From Brassica napus (taxonomy: Eukaryota; Streptophyta; Magnoliopsida; Brassicales; Brassicaceae): a DNA stretch of 64,000 nt. Positions within the stretch are counted from its first letter, which is position 1. Every line of letters starts with the position of its first letter. The DNA is taken from the NCBI RefSeq assembly GCF_020379485.1, contig NW_026016860.1, positions 1-64,000 on the forward strand, given 5' to 3'. The notes under the pieces are model-generated. The model ran no database searches, had not been told where the DNA came from, and saw only the letters and a program-made list of their open reading frames with translations. Both the position numbers and the translations under genes were made by a program. Shown piece by piece: positions 34,906-47,973 of the stretch.

Positions 34906-36068
34906 CTAATCATTGCCTAATGGATAATTTTGCAATTTGTTTGATTTACTATAGCTTAAGATATAGTTACTATACAAATAATGAGGCTAAATGTTTATTT
35001 TAATTGCTGACAAGAATCTCACAGTTATCCATTATTAAGAGAAAAATATAAAAATTCGATTACCAACAACTATGTTCCAAAACTGTATGATTATTATAAG
35101 AACTGCATCTTTATGGTTAAGCAAATAAGCCAAAAAAATGTAATCCTTTGGACCAGTGCTTTATGATATGCTTCTAAAAACCATCAGGAGTTAATTCCAA
35201 TTCTTTTACTTAAAGTTAAACACTTCAACTTAATAGTGCTTTAGTTGATTATTTTAATTTTAAATAAATGATAATAATTAGTGTGGCATATTTCCACTTC
35301 ACAGTCTTCAGTCTTCACAATAACAAGATTCTAAACTGCAATTAAAGAACACAAAAACAGGCAGAAAAGGGTATATCCAGGGGAGGCCATATGCGTTAAT
35401 ATGACCCTTGCCATTGCGAAATGTGATGTTATGTAGCTAAATTTTCTCAGATCTGCCCTGATTTTCATGCAGAAGTTTTATTATTTTTTACAATATTTTA
35501 ATAGTATTATCATTTTTTCTCGTGATGCATCTAGCTAGTGCTTAACCTTTAACCAAAACTATAGATGTATTATGTACCATGTGCATTCAGGGCGGTAAAA
35601 TTTAACCGAAAACTTTGGGCGTTCCAAGGCCCTTTCTCAAAAAAAAAAAGAATTGGGGGTTCCAAACAAATTTTATTGTGACTGCACCATTGCATATCAA
35701 CTACTAACAAAGTTTAACCTATGATCTTAATTTGTCACTAACATTTTGACTGTCTGTGGTGAATACTAACTATGCATTTACTGAAATATGTATGTGACAA
35801 TTGTTTCAGTCCCAACGCCGTTGTTATTTTATTTACTATTGTATAAAATGGTGGTTTGAAAAGGTTAATTAGTATACGAAAAATGATGGTTTTTTATGTC
35901 AAAAAAAATAGCATACAAAAATCTTTGTTTACTTCTTGAAAAGTGTTTGTCTAAATTGAACTTTATGAATTTTGGATATTCCATTAAATGATGGATTCTT
36001 AAATAACCACAAAAAGGAAATTGAACTGTTTTTTTTTTAAATCCCGAAATATTACTTTTTCTTTCTTA
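34906..36068. other. AT-rich intergenic region
   Basis: No gene or transposon termini recognised. A few mixed-composition patches (about 35280-35460) lack ORFs. Confidence 0.45.
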
Positions 36069-38084
36069 TCTCTATAATATTATTTGAAAAGTCAGTTTCC
36101 TATGTGTCGCTCTCACGTTAACTCTCACGATGGTTGATTACACTGATACCCTTAATGAATTAACTTACATTTAAAATACTATTATTTAATATTTTATTTA
36201 GTTTCCTTTTAAAAAAAATTCCGAAAATATACACATATAATAAAAAAGAAATTTTTTTATAAAGTTAAAAAAAAGAAGAATTTCAAAACGAAAATATATG
36301 TATATATAATATGATTTTATAAATAAGGGAAAGTTCACAAAATAGTAATATTACATTTAAAAAATGTTTTTAAATAACATAAAATATAATTTTGAACTAA
36401 TAAAATACTTTATTTATATCTATATTTTCTTAGATGAAAATTATAAATTTTTATCTAACGTGATTTCATTAAAAAAAATTACACATATAATCTTGATATT
36501 AGAAACATAAATATTATTTCTTTTAAAACATAATTTAAACAATACAAAAAAATTCAAAGTAATAAAAATATTTTTATATACCTATATATTTTCTTAGATG
36601 ATTACATAAAATAATGAAGTAACATAAACTGATATATGTTTAAGTGTCTAAAAATATTTTATAATTAGTAATATTGAAATATTTTATTTATTTTTCATAA
36701 ATTTAGTTGACTATAATATCTTTCAATTACAACAAAAAAATATCGATAAATTATATTTTACTTATATAATATTACTTTTAAATACAATCACAATTTTTTT
36801 ATTGCTTATTTTTAAGAGTTTCATAAATTTAATTGACTATAATATGTTTCGATTACAGCAAAAAATATGGATAAATTATATTTTACTTATATACTATTAG
36901 TTTTAAATACAATCACAGTTTATTTTTAAGAGATATTAAAAAAACTAAAAATAAATTCTAAAATAAACATCGTTTGATCAAATAGTTACAAAATAGTTTA
37001 ATGAGGTAGATATATTATATTATATCATTATTAAAGTTATTTTTCGTAATATTAAATATGCTTTTAAATTTTATGTTTTTATATTTGTGGAGCTTAATAG
37101 AACCATAATCAAAATACTAAAGCAAATCTGAAATATCATTTTTAAGATTATTTAAAATAAATTTTATTTTCTATTCAATAAATCAAAGGCATAAAGTTAT
37201 TTAGAATTTTTAAAATATTTTAATTGTTCTAAATATTGATATGTGTACATGAGCTTTCAAAAATGTATCAGCTACTTAAGCATATAACTTCATATTGATC
37301 ATCCTTTATTTTCTAATATTTTTTTAAAAAACATCAACATATAATTTGATAAATATTATGAAAATAAATGCACATTTGACTTAATTATAATAAGAAACTA
37401 ATTATACTTCTTTTTGAATTTGAAAGAATGTATCTAACTCAATATACTCACAACATGAATGATTCAACTAATCCAACTTATATCTAAAATCATAGATTTA
37501 ACTACGATAAGATCATATAATTTTATAAGAAAAGTAATTTATTTTATAAATATAAATCATAGGACAGCTCAAAACATATTAAAATGAAAATAAAATATAA
37601 ACCAACTGTTACAATTTAGTTCTTTTGTAAAATTTATATATATGCATGAAACTTCAGAATATTATCGTTTCGTTATATTAATTTATGTAATTTGGAATCA
37701 GATACTTTGTTCTTTTTTTATTCTAAGCACAATATATCTTAAATTATACGTAATCTTCATAAAATATATTTACATATCTAAGATAACAACCACCTAAATA
37801 CAAATAAGAAATTAATCAAAAATTTTATATATAAATAAAAAATATTACAGTTGAATTCATATATGCAATCTAATTTACCCAAATTATAACTAAATCGACT
37901 AGAAATCAACAAAACAATTATATATAACATATATAAAAATTAAAGTAATATAATATTATTAATATAAATAATGCATATAAATTATAAATTAATTTAATAT
38001 TAAAAGTAAGTAGCAATAAATTATTATAATATATTTAATTTAGAATTATTTATATTCGTGCATGAGCACGGGAAAATCACTTAG
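36069..38084 (+). mobile_element. Non-autonomous AT-rich Helitron
   Basis: Starts TCTCTATAATATTATTTG at 36069 after A, followed by the aaaagtcagtttcc motif typical of a Brassicaceae Helitron subfamily. It ends with a hairpin CGTGCATGAGCACG (38058-38071), GGGAAAATCA and CTTAG (38080-38084) before T. The 3' tetranucleotide departs from CTAG by one inserted T. Length 2,016 bases, over 80 percent A/T by eye, with no ORF or captured gene recognised. Confidence 0.7.
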
Positions 38085-38233
38085 TATATTATTAAAATTT
38101 AAGTTATTAAATTTTATCTTCATTTTTTATTTGATATAATTAATGTATAATATAACATCTAATTTATATTCTTGCAAACTTAGTTTCGGTTTGAGCTTAG
38201 CTCCGAGTTAATTCAAAATTTTGACGTTAACTC

Positions 38234-39098
38234 TGTTAGAATATATGATTAGATACGATAGATATGTAAATATCTTTGTGATACACTTAGATACTCTCTA
38301 GACCCTTCTATTGTATCCTATATATTCCTCTCATTACTAATGAATATACTCACGGAGTTTACCAACTTACATGGTATCAGAGCTATCACATCGGAGTTGA
38401 GTGATCCGAGTCTGCACATAGCTAGAAAAATGAAGGTATTTGCCAAAAGTATCACTTTTCCGATGAAGGGGATAGACCCAAAGAAAATGAGTATAATGAT
38501 CAAGAAAAATAAGATAGTATTTCATCCCACTAATACTGGAAACTGGAGATGTCCAAATGTCAGAGTGAACGATCTCAAACGGAGAAGAAACAGTAGAGTT
38601 TGAGTCAAAAAATGGTTGCGCAACCAAGTCGTTTCTGCAACTGCATTGGCTACACCACGATATTCAGCTTCTGCGCTTGACATCATTCCGCACGTCACTC
38701 GTGCAACCGTCGTTTACTGTGATAATGTCAGCGCCATATACCTCTCCTCTCACCCGGTGAAACACCAAAGAACCAAACATGTTGAAATTGACATTCATTT
38801 TGTCAGGGAAAAAGTTGCCCTTGGTCATGTCCGGGTTCTACACGTACCATCCTCACAACAGTTTGCTGACATTTTCACAAAAGGCCTCCACTCACCTCTG
38901 TTCATCGAGTTCAGAACCAGTCTCACCGTTACTCCAACTGACGCTTCGACTGCGGGGGAGTGTTAGAATATATGATTAGATACGATAGATATGTAAATAT
39001 CTTTGTGATACACTTAGATACTCTCTAGACCCTTCTATTGTATCCTATATATTCCTCTCATTACTAATGAATATACTCACGGAGTTTACCAACTTACA
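38234..39098 (+). mobile_element. Young non-autonomous Ty1-copia element with scrambled interior
   Basis: Two 138-base LTRs (38234-38371 and 38961-39098), identical by eye, begin TGTTAGAATATATG and end CTTACA. The five bases AACTC flank both sides (38229-38233 and 39099-39103) as a target-site duplication. The primer-binding site TGGTATCAGAGC follows the left LTR (38372-38383), and a polypurine tract GCGGGGGAG precedes the right one. The 589-base interior holds only pol scraps. An integrase core piece (minus strand, 38594-38384; HSDIW, YYLIFLDHYTHFLWVYPL) and an N-terminal RNase H piece (minus, ~38680-38620; AEAEYRGVANAV) are inverted. The C-terminal RNase H piece (plus, 38690-38930; VYCDNVSAIYLSSHPVKHQR, VPSSQQFADIFTKG) is in sense orientation. 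Confidence 0.9.
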
Positions 39099-42000
39099 AA
39101 CTCAATACAACATACGTCCAACTTTCTAATGGCACGTTTTAAAACAAAAATAAACTGAATTTGACTATAAACAGTAAAAGTGTCCAATTCTACCAATATG
39201 GCAAATATCATATGAGAAAAATAGATAGCCCTCTATGTGTTTGGTGTCAAGTGGTGCATTATATTATCCTGTGGTATGAGCACCAATTGGGATATAATAA
39301 ACGAAGTGGAAAGATAATTGTCTCGTTACACGGGTTATATACGTTTTATGAAATCAAAAGTGCTTCTTTCAGCCAAACAACATGGGGGTTAAAATTATGA
39401 TATTTTCTAAATGAACTCATAATCTTCAGGATAATTATGTTTGACGGTAAGTCAATTTAAACACACGTATATATCGATATGTGTACAAGAGAAATACGAC
39501 TCAATTCACAAAAATGGATTAGTTTCATTTCGAATTAAGGTTTCAGAACATGAATATATCATAGTTTTGTTTGAATAAAATGCTAAAACTTAAATCCTTG
39601 ATCTCTTACTATTTGGGTTCAATTATCGACAATATCATGTAAACGTAAATTACTTTTTCCAAAAGTATATTGTTTTTTTCTCAATTATGATTTCCTTAAA
39701 TTACAAGATAATTACATACATCTTTGTTTTTTCTTACCTAGAGTTGCATTCTTATATAGTACAGTACATATGGTTTGAAAATATATTTTCTTTCGGTTTT
39801 ATAAAAAAATGACATTTTGTTCTTGTTAGACAAATAATGTAATTTTAAAATTTCAATGCAATTTATACTTATTTTAAACTTAATATTAATTTTAAAATAT
39901 ATTAATTTTATAAATAATTTTATTTATCTCAAAATACTACTGGTTAGATATGTGTAATTAATAAAAACATAAATGAATTCAAATCAATTTTTTTAATCTT
40001 TTTGAAAATGTCAAAACGGCATTTTTCTGAAATGGATGGACTATTACATTGTACACATTAATATGATTGTTTCTCATATACAAAAATTAAACAGAAAATC
40101 AATAAATGTGAACGCAGTGAAAGTGGCTCAAAAGGTCACGAAAGGGTCGATGTCTATGATCTATCTACCTAACCGCATCGAGCTCCCCCAATCGCCTCCT
40201 CTTTTTCAATATATACACCACATTTCTTATTTTTGTCAGTAGTTAAATTCATTTCAAAAATAATCCTAAATGGTACCCCAAACATCAATATATTGCCAGT
40301 GGAATGTAAGTGTAACCCATCAAAATCGTACAACATCGATTTGAGATTAAATGTGCAGTGAGCCGACCTCCATATCATTTAGTGGTTATTATTACCCAAA
40401 CCTAAAATCTTGTATGGTGGCGCTAACCTATGTTGCCGACGTCAATAAAAATAATAAAAAATGCTATGCTATGTTGTGATATTGTGTGAAAAGATTAAAA
40501 TGTTTTTTTTTTCTTTTTTTTACAACAAAAAGCTAAAACTAAATTAATGTGATTTCTGATCCAAGAGCCACTTTGAGAGAATTGAGTCAACATAAACTAT
40601 AGCAGAAGGCTGATTCTTAACACCTCGTGTCAGCTTATCCGTCATTATGTTTTATCCATTCGGAATATGTTGAATAGTAAAGAGATGAAAAATTTTCTTA
40701 CATCGCAGAAACTTTTTCATGTGTGTAGTGAACGTTTCTCTGTCCGATAGCCTTAACAAAATGTTTTTTTTTGTTAACAGAAAAAAATATGATGTTATGA
40801 AATTATATAACGATTTGTGGTTCATCATATCATATGGATCATTTGTGTTTGTGTGTGCACGCGCAATTGCGGCTATGTTTCGAGTATGTTAACATAGTTT
40901 AGAATTGACAAAAATGTGTTTTCTTGTTATTGGCCACTAGTTTAAATATCTGCATTCTAAGTTTCAATTTAATAAAGAAATAAGAAATTTCGATTTAATA
41001 CGTATGTGAATAGGGTAGTTTTTTTTTTTTGTAACAGCAAACAAATTGATTGATAAACTATGCGTATCCCTTTTTATGACCCGTCCCTTTTTATGGTTGC
41101 CCCGTTCGTGTATTTGCATGTTTGGCCGTTGGTGATCCCATGCGCCACTTAGCCTCCAAAGTCTTCTCTATAATCTCTTTTCTAAAACATAATCTCTGTT
41201 TAGTTTATACTTAATTGCGCTTTATCTTCCTAGTAGTCATGTAATCCATAAAAAAACTTTGAGATTTTTACTTTCTAGATTTAATTAATATATTTTCTTC
41301 TCTAATATACAAGTCAACAAAATGCTCATAGCTACCCACCGGATTCTCATTCTCCATTTTCTTATATAATTTACACGGACGTTTTGACGTTGATTTAAGA
41401 AAATTGAAGTCAAGATTAGTACCCCTTTATGTAATATATAGCCACCCATGATGCAATTTAATCTTTCATTCATCAACGCACAAGATCTTGACCCAAGATA
41501 TTAGCGAGTTTACGTGTTGTTTTTTGTCATTTATTGTAGTCGCATCATATAAATTAGTATGAACGAGAAGTTCTTCGTCGTCATATACTAACATATAGAA
41601 TATAACTAGCTACCTATTGTTATTTCTATATACAACTTGTGCATATTGAAAATAAACTGTGGTAACACGTGGATAAAAAAGAACATTGTAGTAATTCGAT
41701 TGTTAATTCAAATGTCTCCAAATGTTGTTTTTTATTGTATCCACGAACCACGATTGACGTTTTGTATAAAAATATTATTCAGTATGTATATTAAATGCCA
41801 GATAAATAGAAGTTTCTTGTTTCAACAAAAAAAAAACAAATAAAGAAAGTTTCTTATATGATTTTTCATTTTTCTTATTATCTATACATATACAGAGATA
41901 TGAATATGTTCTTGGTTATCTTATAAAATAATAATATGTTATTGGTTAATAGCTCATAGTTAGATAGAACACTGTCTTGCAAGAAAGTAGTGACTGAGGA

Positions 42001-42236
42001 AGCAAAATATAGCTTAGCATTGTTAATACAATGGGACCACTTTTGTAGCTTCAAGGGAAGGTTTATCTCAGTTCAGAAAAGGGGAAGGGTTTATCTTGCC
42101 AGTAAGTATCGACTATTGTTTGTAATCTATTTTTGAATGTTGAAATAATTTATATAAATGTGTATATATATTATTTATAGGTGCAATATTTTTGTTATCA
42201 CATGAACTACTTCTCAGAAGTTTCATACATAAATAT
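39099..42236. other. AT-rich intergenic region
   Basis: Three kilobases without a recognisable gene. ORFs are short and low-complexity. Mixed-composition stretches at about 40100-40220 and 41050-41170 might be promoter relics but carry no motif I can support. A-runs and T-runs are frequent. Confidence 0.45.
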
Positions 42237-43364
42237 GAGTTTTTAGTAATTAAACCTCTCAACTAAAGATGAATCGTAAAAAAAAAACAACTAAAAATTC
42301 TGTGAAATAAACCTTCAACTTTAATTTCGTTAACATATGTTATCATCCGTCTAAAAAACCATGACGGAGGATGACATACGTTAACGTTTATAAGTTGAAG
42401 GTTTATAATGTTGAAAACTTAGTTGAGGTATTTTTTCTACGATTCAAAAATAGTTGAGGCATTTTTTCACTAAAAGTCATTAAATGTTATTAAAATATTT
42501 ATCATCATTTGTACATTGTTTTAGATTGATTTATAAGCCTTTAAAACTAATTTATAAATTTTAATGCATTAATTTATTTTAAAATTAATTTATACATCCT
42601 AAATTAATAAATTTCAACACTACTTACAACTTATTATAACTTCAATAAAATTAAATATTGTCGAAGATAATTCATCCATGAAATCAATCTTTCTATTTAG
42701 AATATGACGCATTTTTTTCTATTTTCATGATTTTCGTTGGCTCATACTTTCTCCTATCCCCCAAAAATAATATCTTGATTATTTTTTATTCTCATTGATT
42801 TCTAAACAAATGCGTTATATTTTTGTTTTCTTGATCAATAAATATTTGATATATTGTTCTTGATTTATTGTATTACTTTATGTTTCAGTAGTATCATGAA
42901 TAATGCTAGATTATTTTATTCTAACAAGTAGCAGAAATTGTAAAAACATATAAAATCATTGTGAAACCGTATTAACCATATGTAAAGTGCTAAAATATTT
43001 ATCAATCTTTATAAATCGGTTATAAAGTAATGTATTAAAATTTATAAATTAGTTTTTAAGGCTTATATCAATCTAAAATAATATATAAATGATAATAAAT
43101 ATTTTAAAACATTTAATGACTTTAAGTGATAAAACCCCTCAACTATTTTTAAATCGTAAAGAAAACTCTTAACAAATTTTTCAACATTATAAATCTTCAA
43201 CTTATAAACCATTAACGCATGTCACCATCCGTCACGGTTTTTTAGATGGAAGGTAACATATGTTAACAAAATCAAAAATGAATGTTTATTTCACATAATT
43301 TTTAGTTGAGCGTTTTTTTTACGAATCATGTTTAGTCAAAAAATTTAATTAATAAAAATCCTAT
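42237..43364. mobile_element. Foldback-type element with long (~340-base) terminal inverted repeats
   Basis: The left arm (about 42237-42580) begins GAGTTTTTAGTAATTAAACC and the right arm (about 43020-43364) ends AATTAATAAAAATCCTAT. They are imperfect inverted copies along their length, sharing blocks such as ctcaactaaa, gtgaaataaac, gttaacatatgtta and atttataaattag. The flanking hexamer AAATAT at 42231-42236 and 43365-43370 may be a target-site duplication. Each arm holds its own smaller palindrome (ccgtc...gacgg, ctcaacta...tagttgag). The centre is AT-rich. No transposase. Confidence 0.7.
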
Positions 43365-43926
43365 AAATATATATATATACCAAATTAGGGTCTCTTAACT
43401 TTCCCAACTTTAAAACTGGAGTGCAGCAACAGCAAAAAAAAAGTAAAATAAAATCTACATTTAGTTATGCCTGAACATGGTTCTGTACATTCTGTGTAAT
43501 TAGTTGCGATTAAATGACATTCATGGGTTCAAGTATACTGACATCAAAATTCAATATTGCCACAAACAATTCCGACACCATGAATCTTAGTTCATATTGA
43601 TAGTTGATTAATACAATTTGGACTTAACGATTTTTAGCTATTTAGATTTAATATTTTTTCTTTTGTCTTTTAGTTTAGGTAAAACGGTACAATAATATAA
43701 TCATTTTTTGTAACTTAAAATAATATAATCATTCATCATAAGTTTGTTTTTTCTACTCATTTACAGCTCTTTTGCGGCAAACACAATCCGCTGGAAACAG
43801 CGATTAGTTTTGTTAATTTTTACAATGGATTATAATATATCTAGCTAACTTAATTATAATCAAATACCAGTAAACATTTCGACACTTCTCGTTGATAAAG
43901 GAAATGGATATTCACAGTGTATTCTA
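43365..43926. other. AT-rich spacer
   Basis: No gene recognised between the foldback element and the MITE. Confidence 0.45.
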
Positions 43927-44171
43927 CTCCCTCTGTTTTCAAAATGACGTTTTTGAAAGAAAAAAATTTGTTTCAAATTACATGTCGTTTTCACTTTTTA
44001 ATGTAAAAGTTATTAATTTTTATGTAATAGTTTAATTTCTTATATTCTGAAAATTATTTTTATTATTATTTGAAATATAGTTAATTAGATAATTAATAAT
44101 ATTTTATTTAAAAAATATATTAACGACAAATTGTGTGTTCAACTCCAAACGTCATATAAAAACAGAGGGAG
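43927..44171. mobile_element. Stowaway-like (Tc1/mariner) MITE
   Basis: The terminal inverted repeats CTCCCTCTGTTTT and AACAGAGGGAG enclose about 245 AT-rich bases. TA dinucleotides flank both ends (43925-43926 and 44172-44173), the expected target duplication. The CTCCCTC(T/C)GTTT terminus is the hallmark of plant Stowaway elements. Inner subterminal motifs (aatgacgttttt / aacgtcatataaaa) are also inverted. Confidence 0.85.
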
Positions 44172-44869
44172 TATTAACGACAGATTGTGAAGACTTTAAA
44201 ATTAATAAGGACATAAAAGTTTGAGTAGTTAAATGTTGATTTTAAAGATTGTAAATAGCCAAAAAGTCTTTGACAGGCTGATAGCCTCGTCCGTTATTCG
44301 GGCCTAATACTAAAATAGCATTACGAATAAATACAAAACGAATAATAAGTGTCTTAAAGACCAAAGCTTAGGAAAAATACGTGGAATTTATAGAACCACA
44401 AATTGATATATAAATATATTGTTTGATCATTTGGTATATGTAGAAGGTAAAAGATAATTTTCGGTTGTTTCATTTCAACTTGCTTCAAAATGGAATGTTG
44501 GAGAAAATCGTACTTGAAAAAAGTAAGAATTTGAAGAACAAGTGAACTAGTTGAACTAGAGAATTCTAAATATCGATCTGCCAAATTAATGCTCATGAAT
44601 CAATTATGGTTTAGTCAATGTACTAGGATGGAGCCATGCAGATAATATAGATGTTGAATGGTTTAGATTATGATTGACAACTTATGATTATATAGAAGCC
44701 TTTCGCCTTTACAAATGGAGATAGAAAAATTGATATGGGCGATGTTGTATTTGAGAGAATTACAAATCCATGCAATTCATATTAAGATGGATTTTTGGAT
44801 GTGATTGAAAACTTAGTTGATTAGCCGGTATTTACTTTAAAACTAGCTTTTCATCTATAACTTAAGAGC
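44172..44869. other. Intergenic spacer
   Basis: AT-rich. A minus-strand 80-codon frame (44596-44354) is low-complexity and unsupported. Confidence 0.4.
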
Positions 44870-45962
44870 ATGGAGAGTTTCAGCATTATCTTATATCCCA
44901 AGAAACAAAAATGTTTTTGCGAATGGTGTTAATGAAGAAAGGATCTTTCTGGGAGGTTAAGGATTCGAATAGGGGATCTTGGCAATGGCGAAAACTGCTG
45001 AAACTAAGGGTAATGGTGTATGATTTCTTGCGTTGTGATGTTTGCAGTGGAAAATCAACTTATTTCTGGTATGATAATTGGCTAGGCACAAGTCGCCTTA
45101 TTGATAAAACATGAAACTTGGGATCGATGTATCTTGGGATTCCTAAACATGTTTTGCTCTCTAAAGCTCGAACAAATGGGGGTTCGAACATTAGGAGACA
45201 AAGTGGGAGGGTCTATGACAATGTATATGAGGAGATTGAAAATGCGATGAAGCCAATTTAAAACACAGGAAGGGATATTATGTTGTGGAGACATGGAGAT
45301 GATGACTTTAAGGATCACTTCTCTACTAAGAGAACGAGGGATCAGATCAGGGTCAGGAAGCAAGAAGTTCCTTGGCATCATCTTGTTTGGTTTTCTTAGG
45401 GTGTACCACAACAGGCAGTTGGTTTTCAAAGACAAGTTATCTACATGTGTTCGAATGAGGCAATGGGAGATCACTCAAGGATGCATTTTTGTGGTGATAG
45501 GGATGAAAAAATGGATCATTTGTACTATGCCTTTCTTGTCACATTTACTATATGGATTACATTAACGGCCAATTTATTGGGTAATTCAGCATCACTGGAC
45601 TGGACCACGCTGTGAGTAAGGCGAAATAAGTTGGATGTTATCCTGTTGGAGCTAGTCTTTCAAACTACTATATATTTTATTTGGAGAGAAAGGAATTCGA
45701 GACGACACCAGGGAGCATGGCTTACCACTGAGACAATGATTCGGCGCATTGACAAACTCATCCGTAATAGGATACTATCACTGAAGTATACGGGAAGTCA
45801 TAAACTGGAAGGGCTTCTTCAACGATGGCTGGAGGTTTACACAAGATGAGAATGTTGGAGGATAGGATTTATAACGTTTTCTGAGTTTTAGTTAGTTCTC
45901 AAATAATCCTTGTAATGCCAATTTATTTTTTAATTAATCAATATAAAATTTAATTAAAAAAA
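44870..45962 (+). pseudogene. Decayed plant LINE fragment
   Basis: The plus strand reads, with frameshifts and stops, as the C-terminal part of a LINE polyprotein: GSFWEVKDSNRGSWQWRKLL, then STYFWYDNWLG (44911-45114); a continuation with LGIPKHVLLSKAR and DIMLWRHGDDD; and a late segment TTIYFIWRERNSRRHQGAW (45631-45849). It ends in an A-rich tail (about 45953-45961). Several in-frame stops, for example straight after the first segment at 45112-45114, show old decay. It is related in type but not identical to the fragments at 5.6-6.3 and 23.7-24.8 kb. Confidence 0.75.
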
Positions 45963-46584
45963 TGTTTTGTTAAGAGCATCAGCATCGCTAAAGTCTCGAC
46001 AGTTCTTTATGCATGTGTATTAATATTTTGACACAATACATTTTTTTTTGGTCAAATAACACAATACATTTATCTGCTTAAAGTTTAATAACCAAAAATA
46101 GTCACACTATTAGGAGAAAGACACCTGTAGAAATTATCTCTTCCCACGTCTGCAACGTTTCTTTACCAACATCCGTTTTTTAGAGCATGATTATTGTGGG
46201 TTCTTAGGATGAAGTTCTTAACGGAATATAAGAAACGGTCTCTTAACTTTTAACTGAAAAAAACTAAGAACCTACTAAATATCTTTTCAATCTATATCCT
46301 GCTTTGTTATGGTTTATTATTATTTTTGTGAAGAGACTCTATGTAGAGACTACCACTTAGGAAGCAAGAACCCGTAATTTTTACCAAAAAAAAAAAGTAA
46401 GAACTAATTAATTGTTTTTTTTTTTGCCATCAAACTAATTAATTGTTTTGATAGTTGATAAAAAAACTCAAAGCATAGGATCTAGGAAGGTGGGTCCCTC
46501 TAACTCCCACAAACACACTCACATTTCTCAATCTCTCATCACTCATATTTTTCATTATTTTATTTTTATTCATCTCTTTAACGG
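45963..46584. other. Upstream region of NIA1
   Basis: AT-rich sequence between the LINE remnant and the NIA1 TATA box. Homopolymer tracts occur at about 46384-46396 and 46414-46424. No nitrate-response element could be assigned with confidence. Confidence 0.4.
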
Positions 46585-46698
46585 CCTATAAATACAGCCC
46601 TAACGCCATATTATACATAAACAAAAAAATAAGTAAAGAAAACAAATCTCAGAGAAAAAAATACAAATCATTCTTCTCGACGATTAAATAGCTTCTCC
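46585..46698 (+). promoter_or_regulatory. NIA1 TATA box and 5' leader
   Basis: CCTATAAATAC at 46585-46595 is a consensus TATA box. A start near 46620 would give a ~75-base A-rich leader ending GCTTCTCC before ATGG, a good plant start context. The core promoter therefore looks intact. Confidence 0.7.
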
Positions 46699-47973
46699 AT
46701 GGCCACCTCCGTCGACAACCGCCACTATCCCAGCCTCACCTCCGCCATGAACGCCGGTATCTCCTTCAAACCTCCTCCCGTTCCTTCTCGCTCATTCGAC
46801 AGCCACCGTCACCAAAACGTTCAAACCGTCGTCAGAGAAAACGAGAACACCGACGGTTACGACTCAAGCGACGACGAGGACGAGAGCCACAACCGTAACG
46901 TCTCATACTACATGACAATGGTTCACAAATCCAACAGCGATTTAGAGCCGTCGATTCTAGACTCCCGAGACGAATCCACGGCTGATAACTGGATCCACCG
47001 TAACTCCTCTATGGTGCGTCTCACCGGAAAACACCCCTTTAACGCTGAAGCTCCTCTCCCTCGCCTTATGCACCACGGCTTCATCACTCCCGTTCCTCTC
47101 CACTACGTCCGTAACCACGGACCTGTCCCAAAAGCCGACTGGTCCGAATGGACCATCGAAGTCACCGGACTTGTCAAACGTCCGGTGATACTCACCATGG
47201 AACAGCTAATCTCTGAGTTTCCTAGCCGTGAGTACCCGGTCACTCTAGTCTGCGCCGGAAACCGCCGCAAAGAACAGGTCCTAAAAGATTAGGAGCCCTA
47301 TTATTTAATATTCAAAATAAAATATTTTCTAATTTTCAAATGAATTTTTTTATTTAAAAATCTTAATTTTATTAACATAGAATTTATCTATATATAAACC
47401 ATAACAATATATAAAATTCATCTAATATGTTTATTTATTTCATACACAGAATTTGTTTATTTTATTTTACATTAATTATTATTTGTAGACCACTCTACAA
47501 AAAGTGTATATATAAAGTTCATAGTTTTTGGCTAAAAAAAAAATAAAGTTCATAGTTTTAAAATGGGCCCCTAACATTGAAATGTTTCAACAGAACATGG
47601 TGAAGCAGACGATAGGATTCAACTGGGGCTCCGCCGGAGTCTCCACCTCTCTTTGGAAAGGTGTTCCTCTCAGCGAGATCCTCCGCCGATGCGGTGTCTA
47701 CAGCAGGAGAGGCGGAGCTCTCAACGTCTGCTTCGAAGGAGCAGAGGATCTTCCCGGAGGCGGCGGGTCTAAATACGGAACAAGCATCAAGAAAGAGATG
47801 GCCATGGATCCTGCGAGAGACATCATATTAGCGTACATGCAGAACGGTGAGCTTCTCACGCCGGATCACGGGTTCCCGGTTCGGATCATAGTACCCGGTT
47901 TCATTGGCGGGAGGATGGTGAAGTGGTTGAAACGTATCATCGTCACGCCTCAAGAATCCGACAGTTACTATCA

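Noticed and set aside
36069..38084. Possible gene content in the long AT-rich Helitron
   Set aside because: No ORF above background and no codon-like composition.
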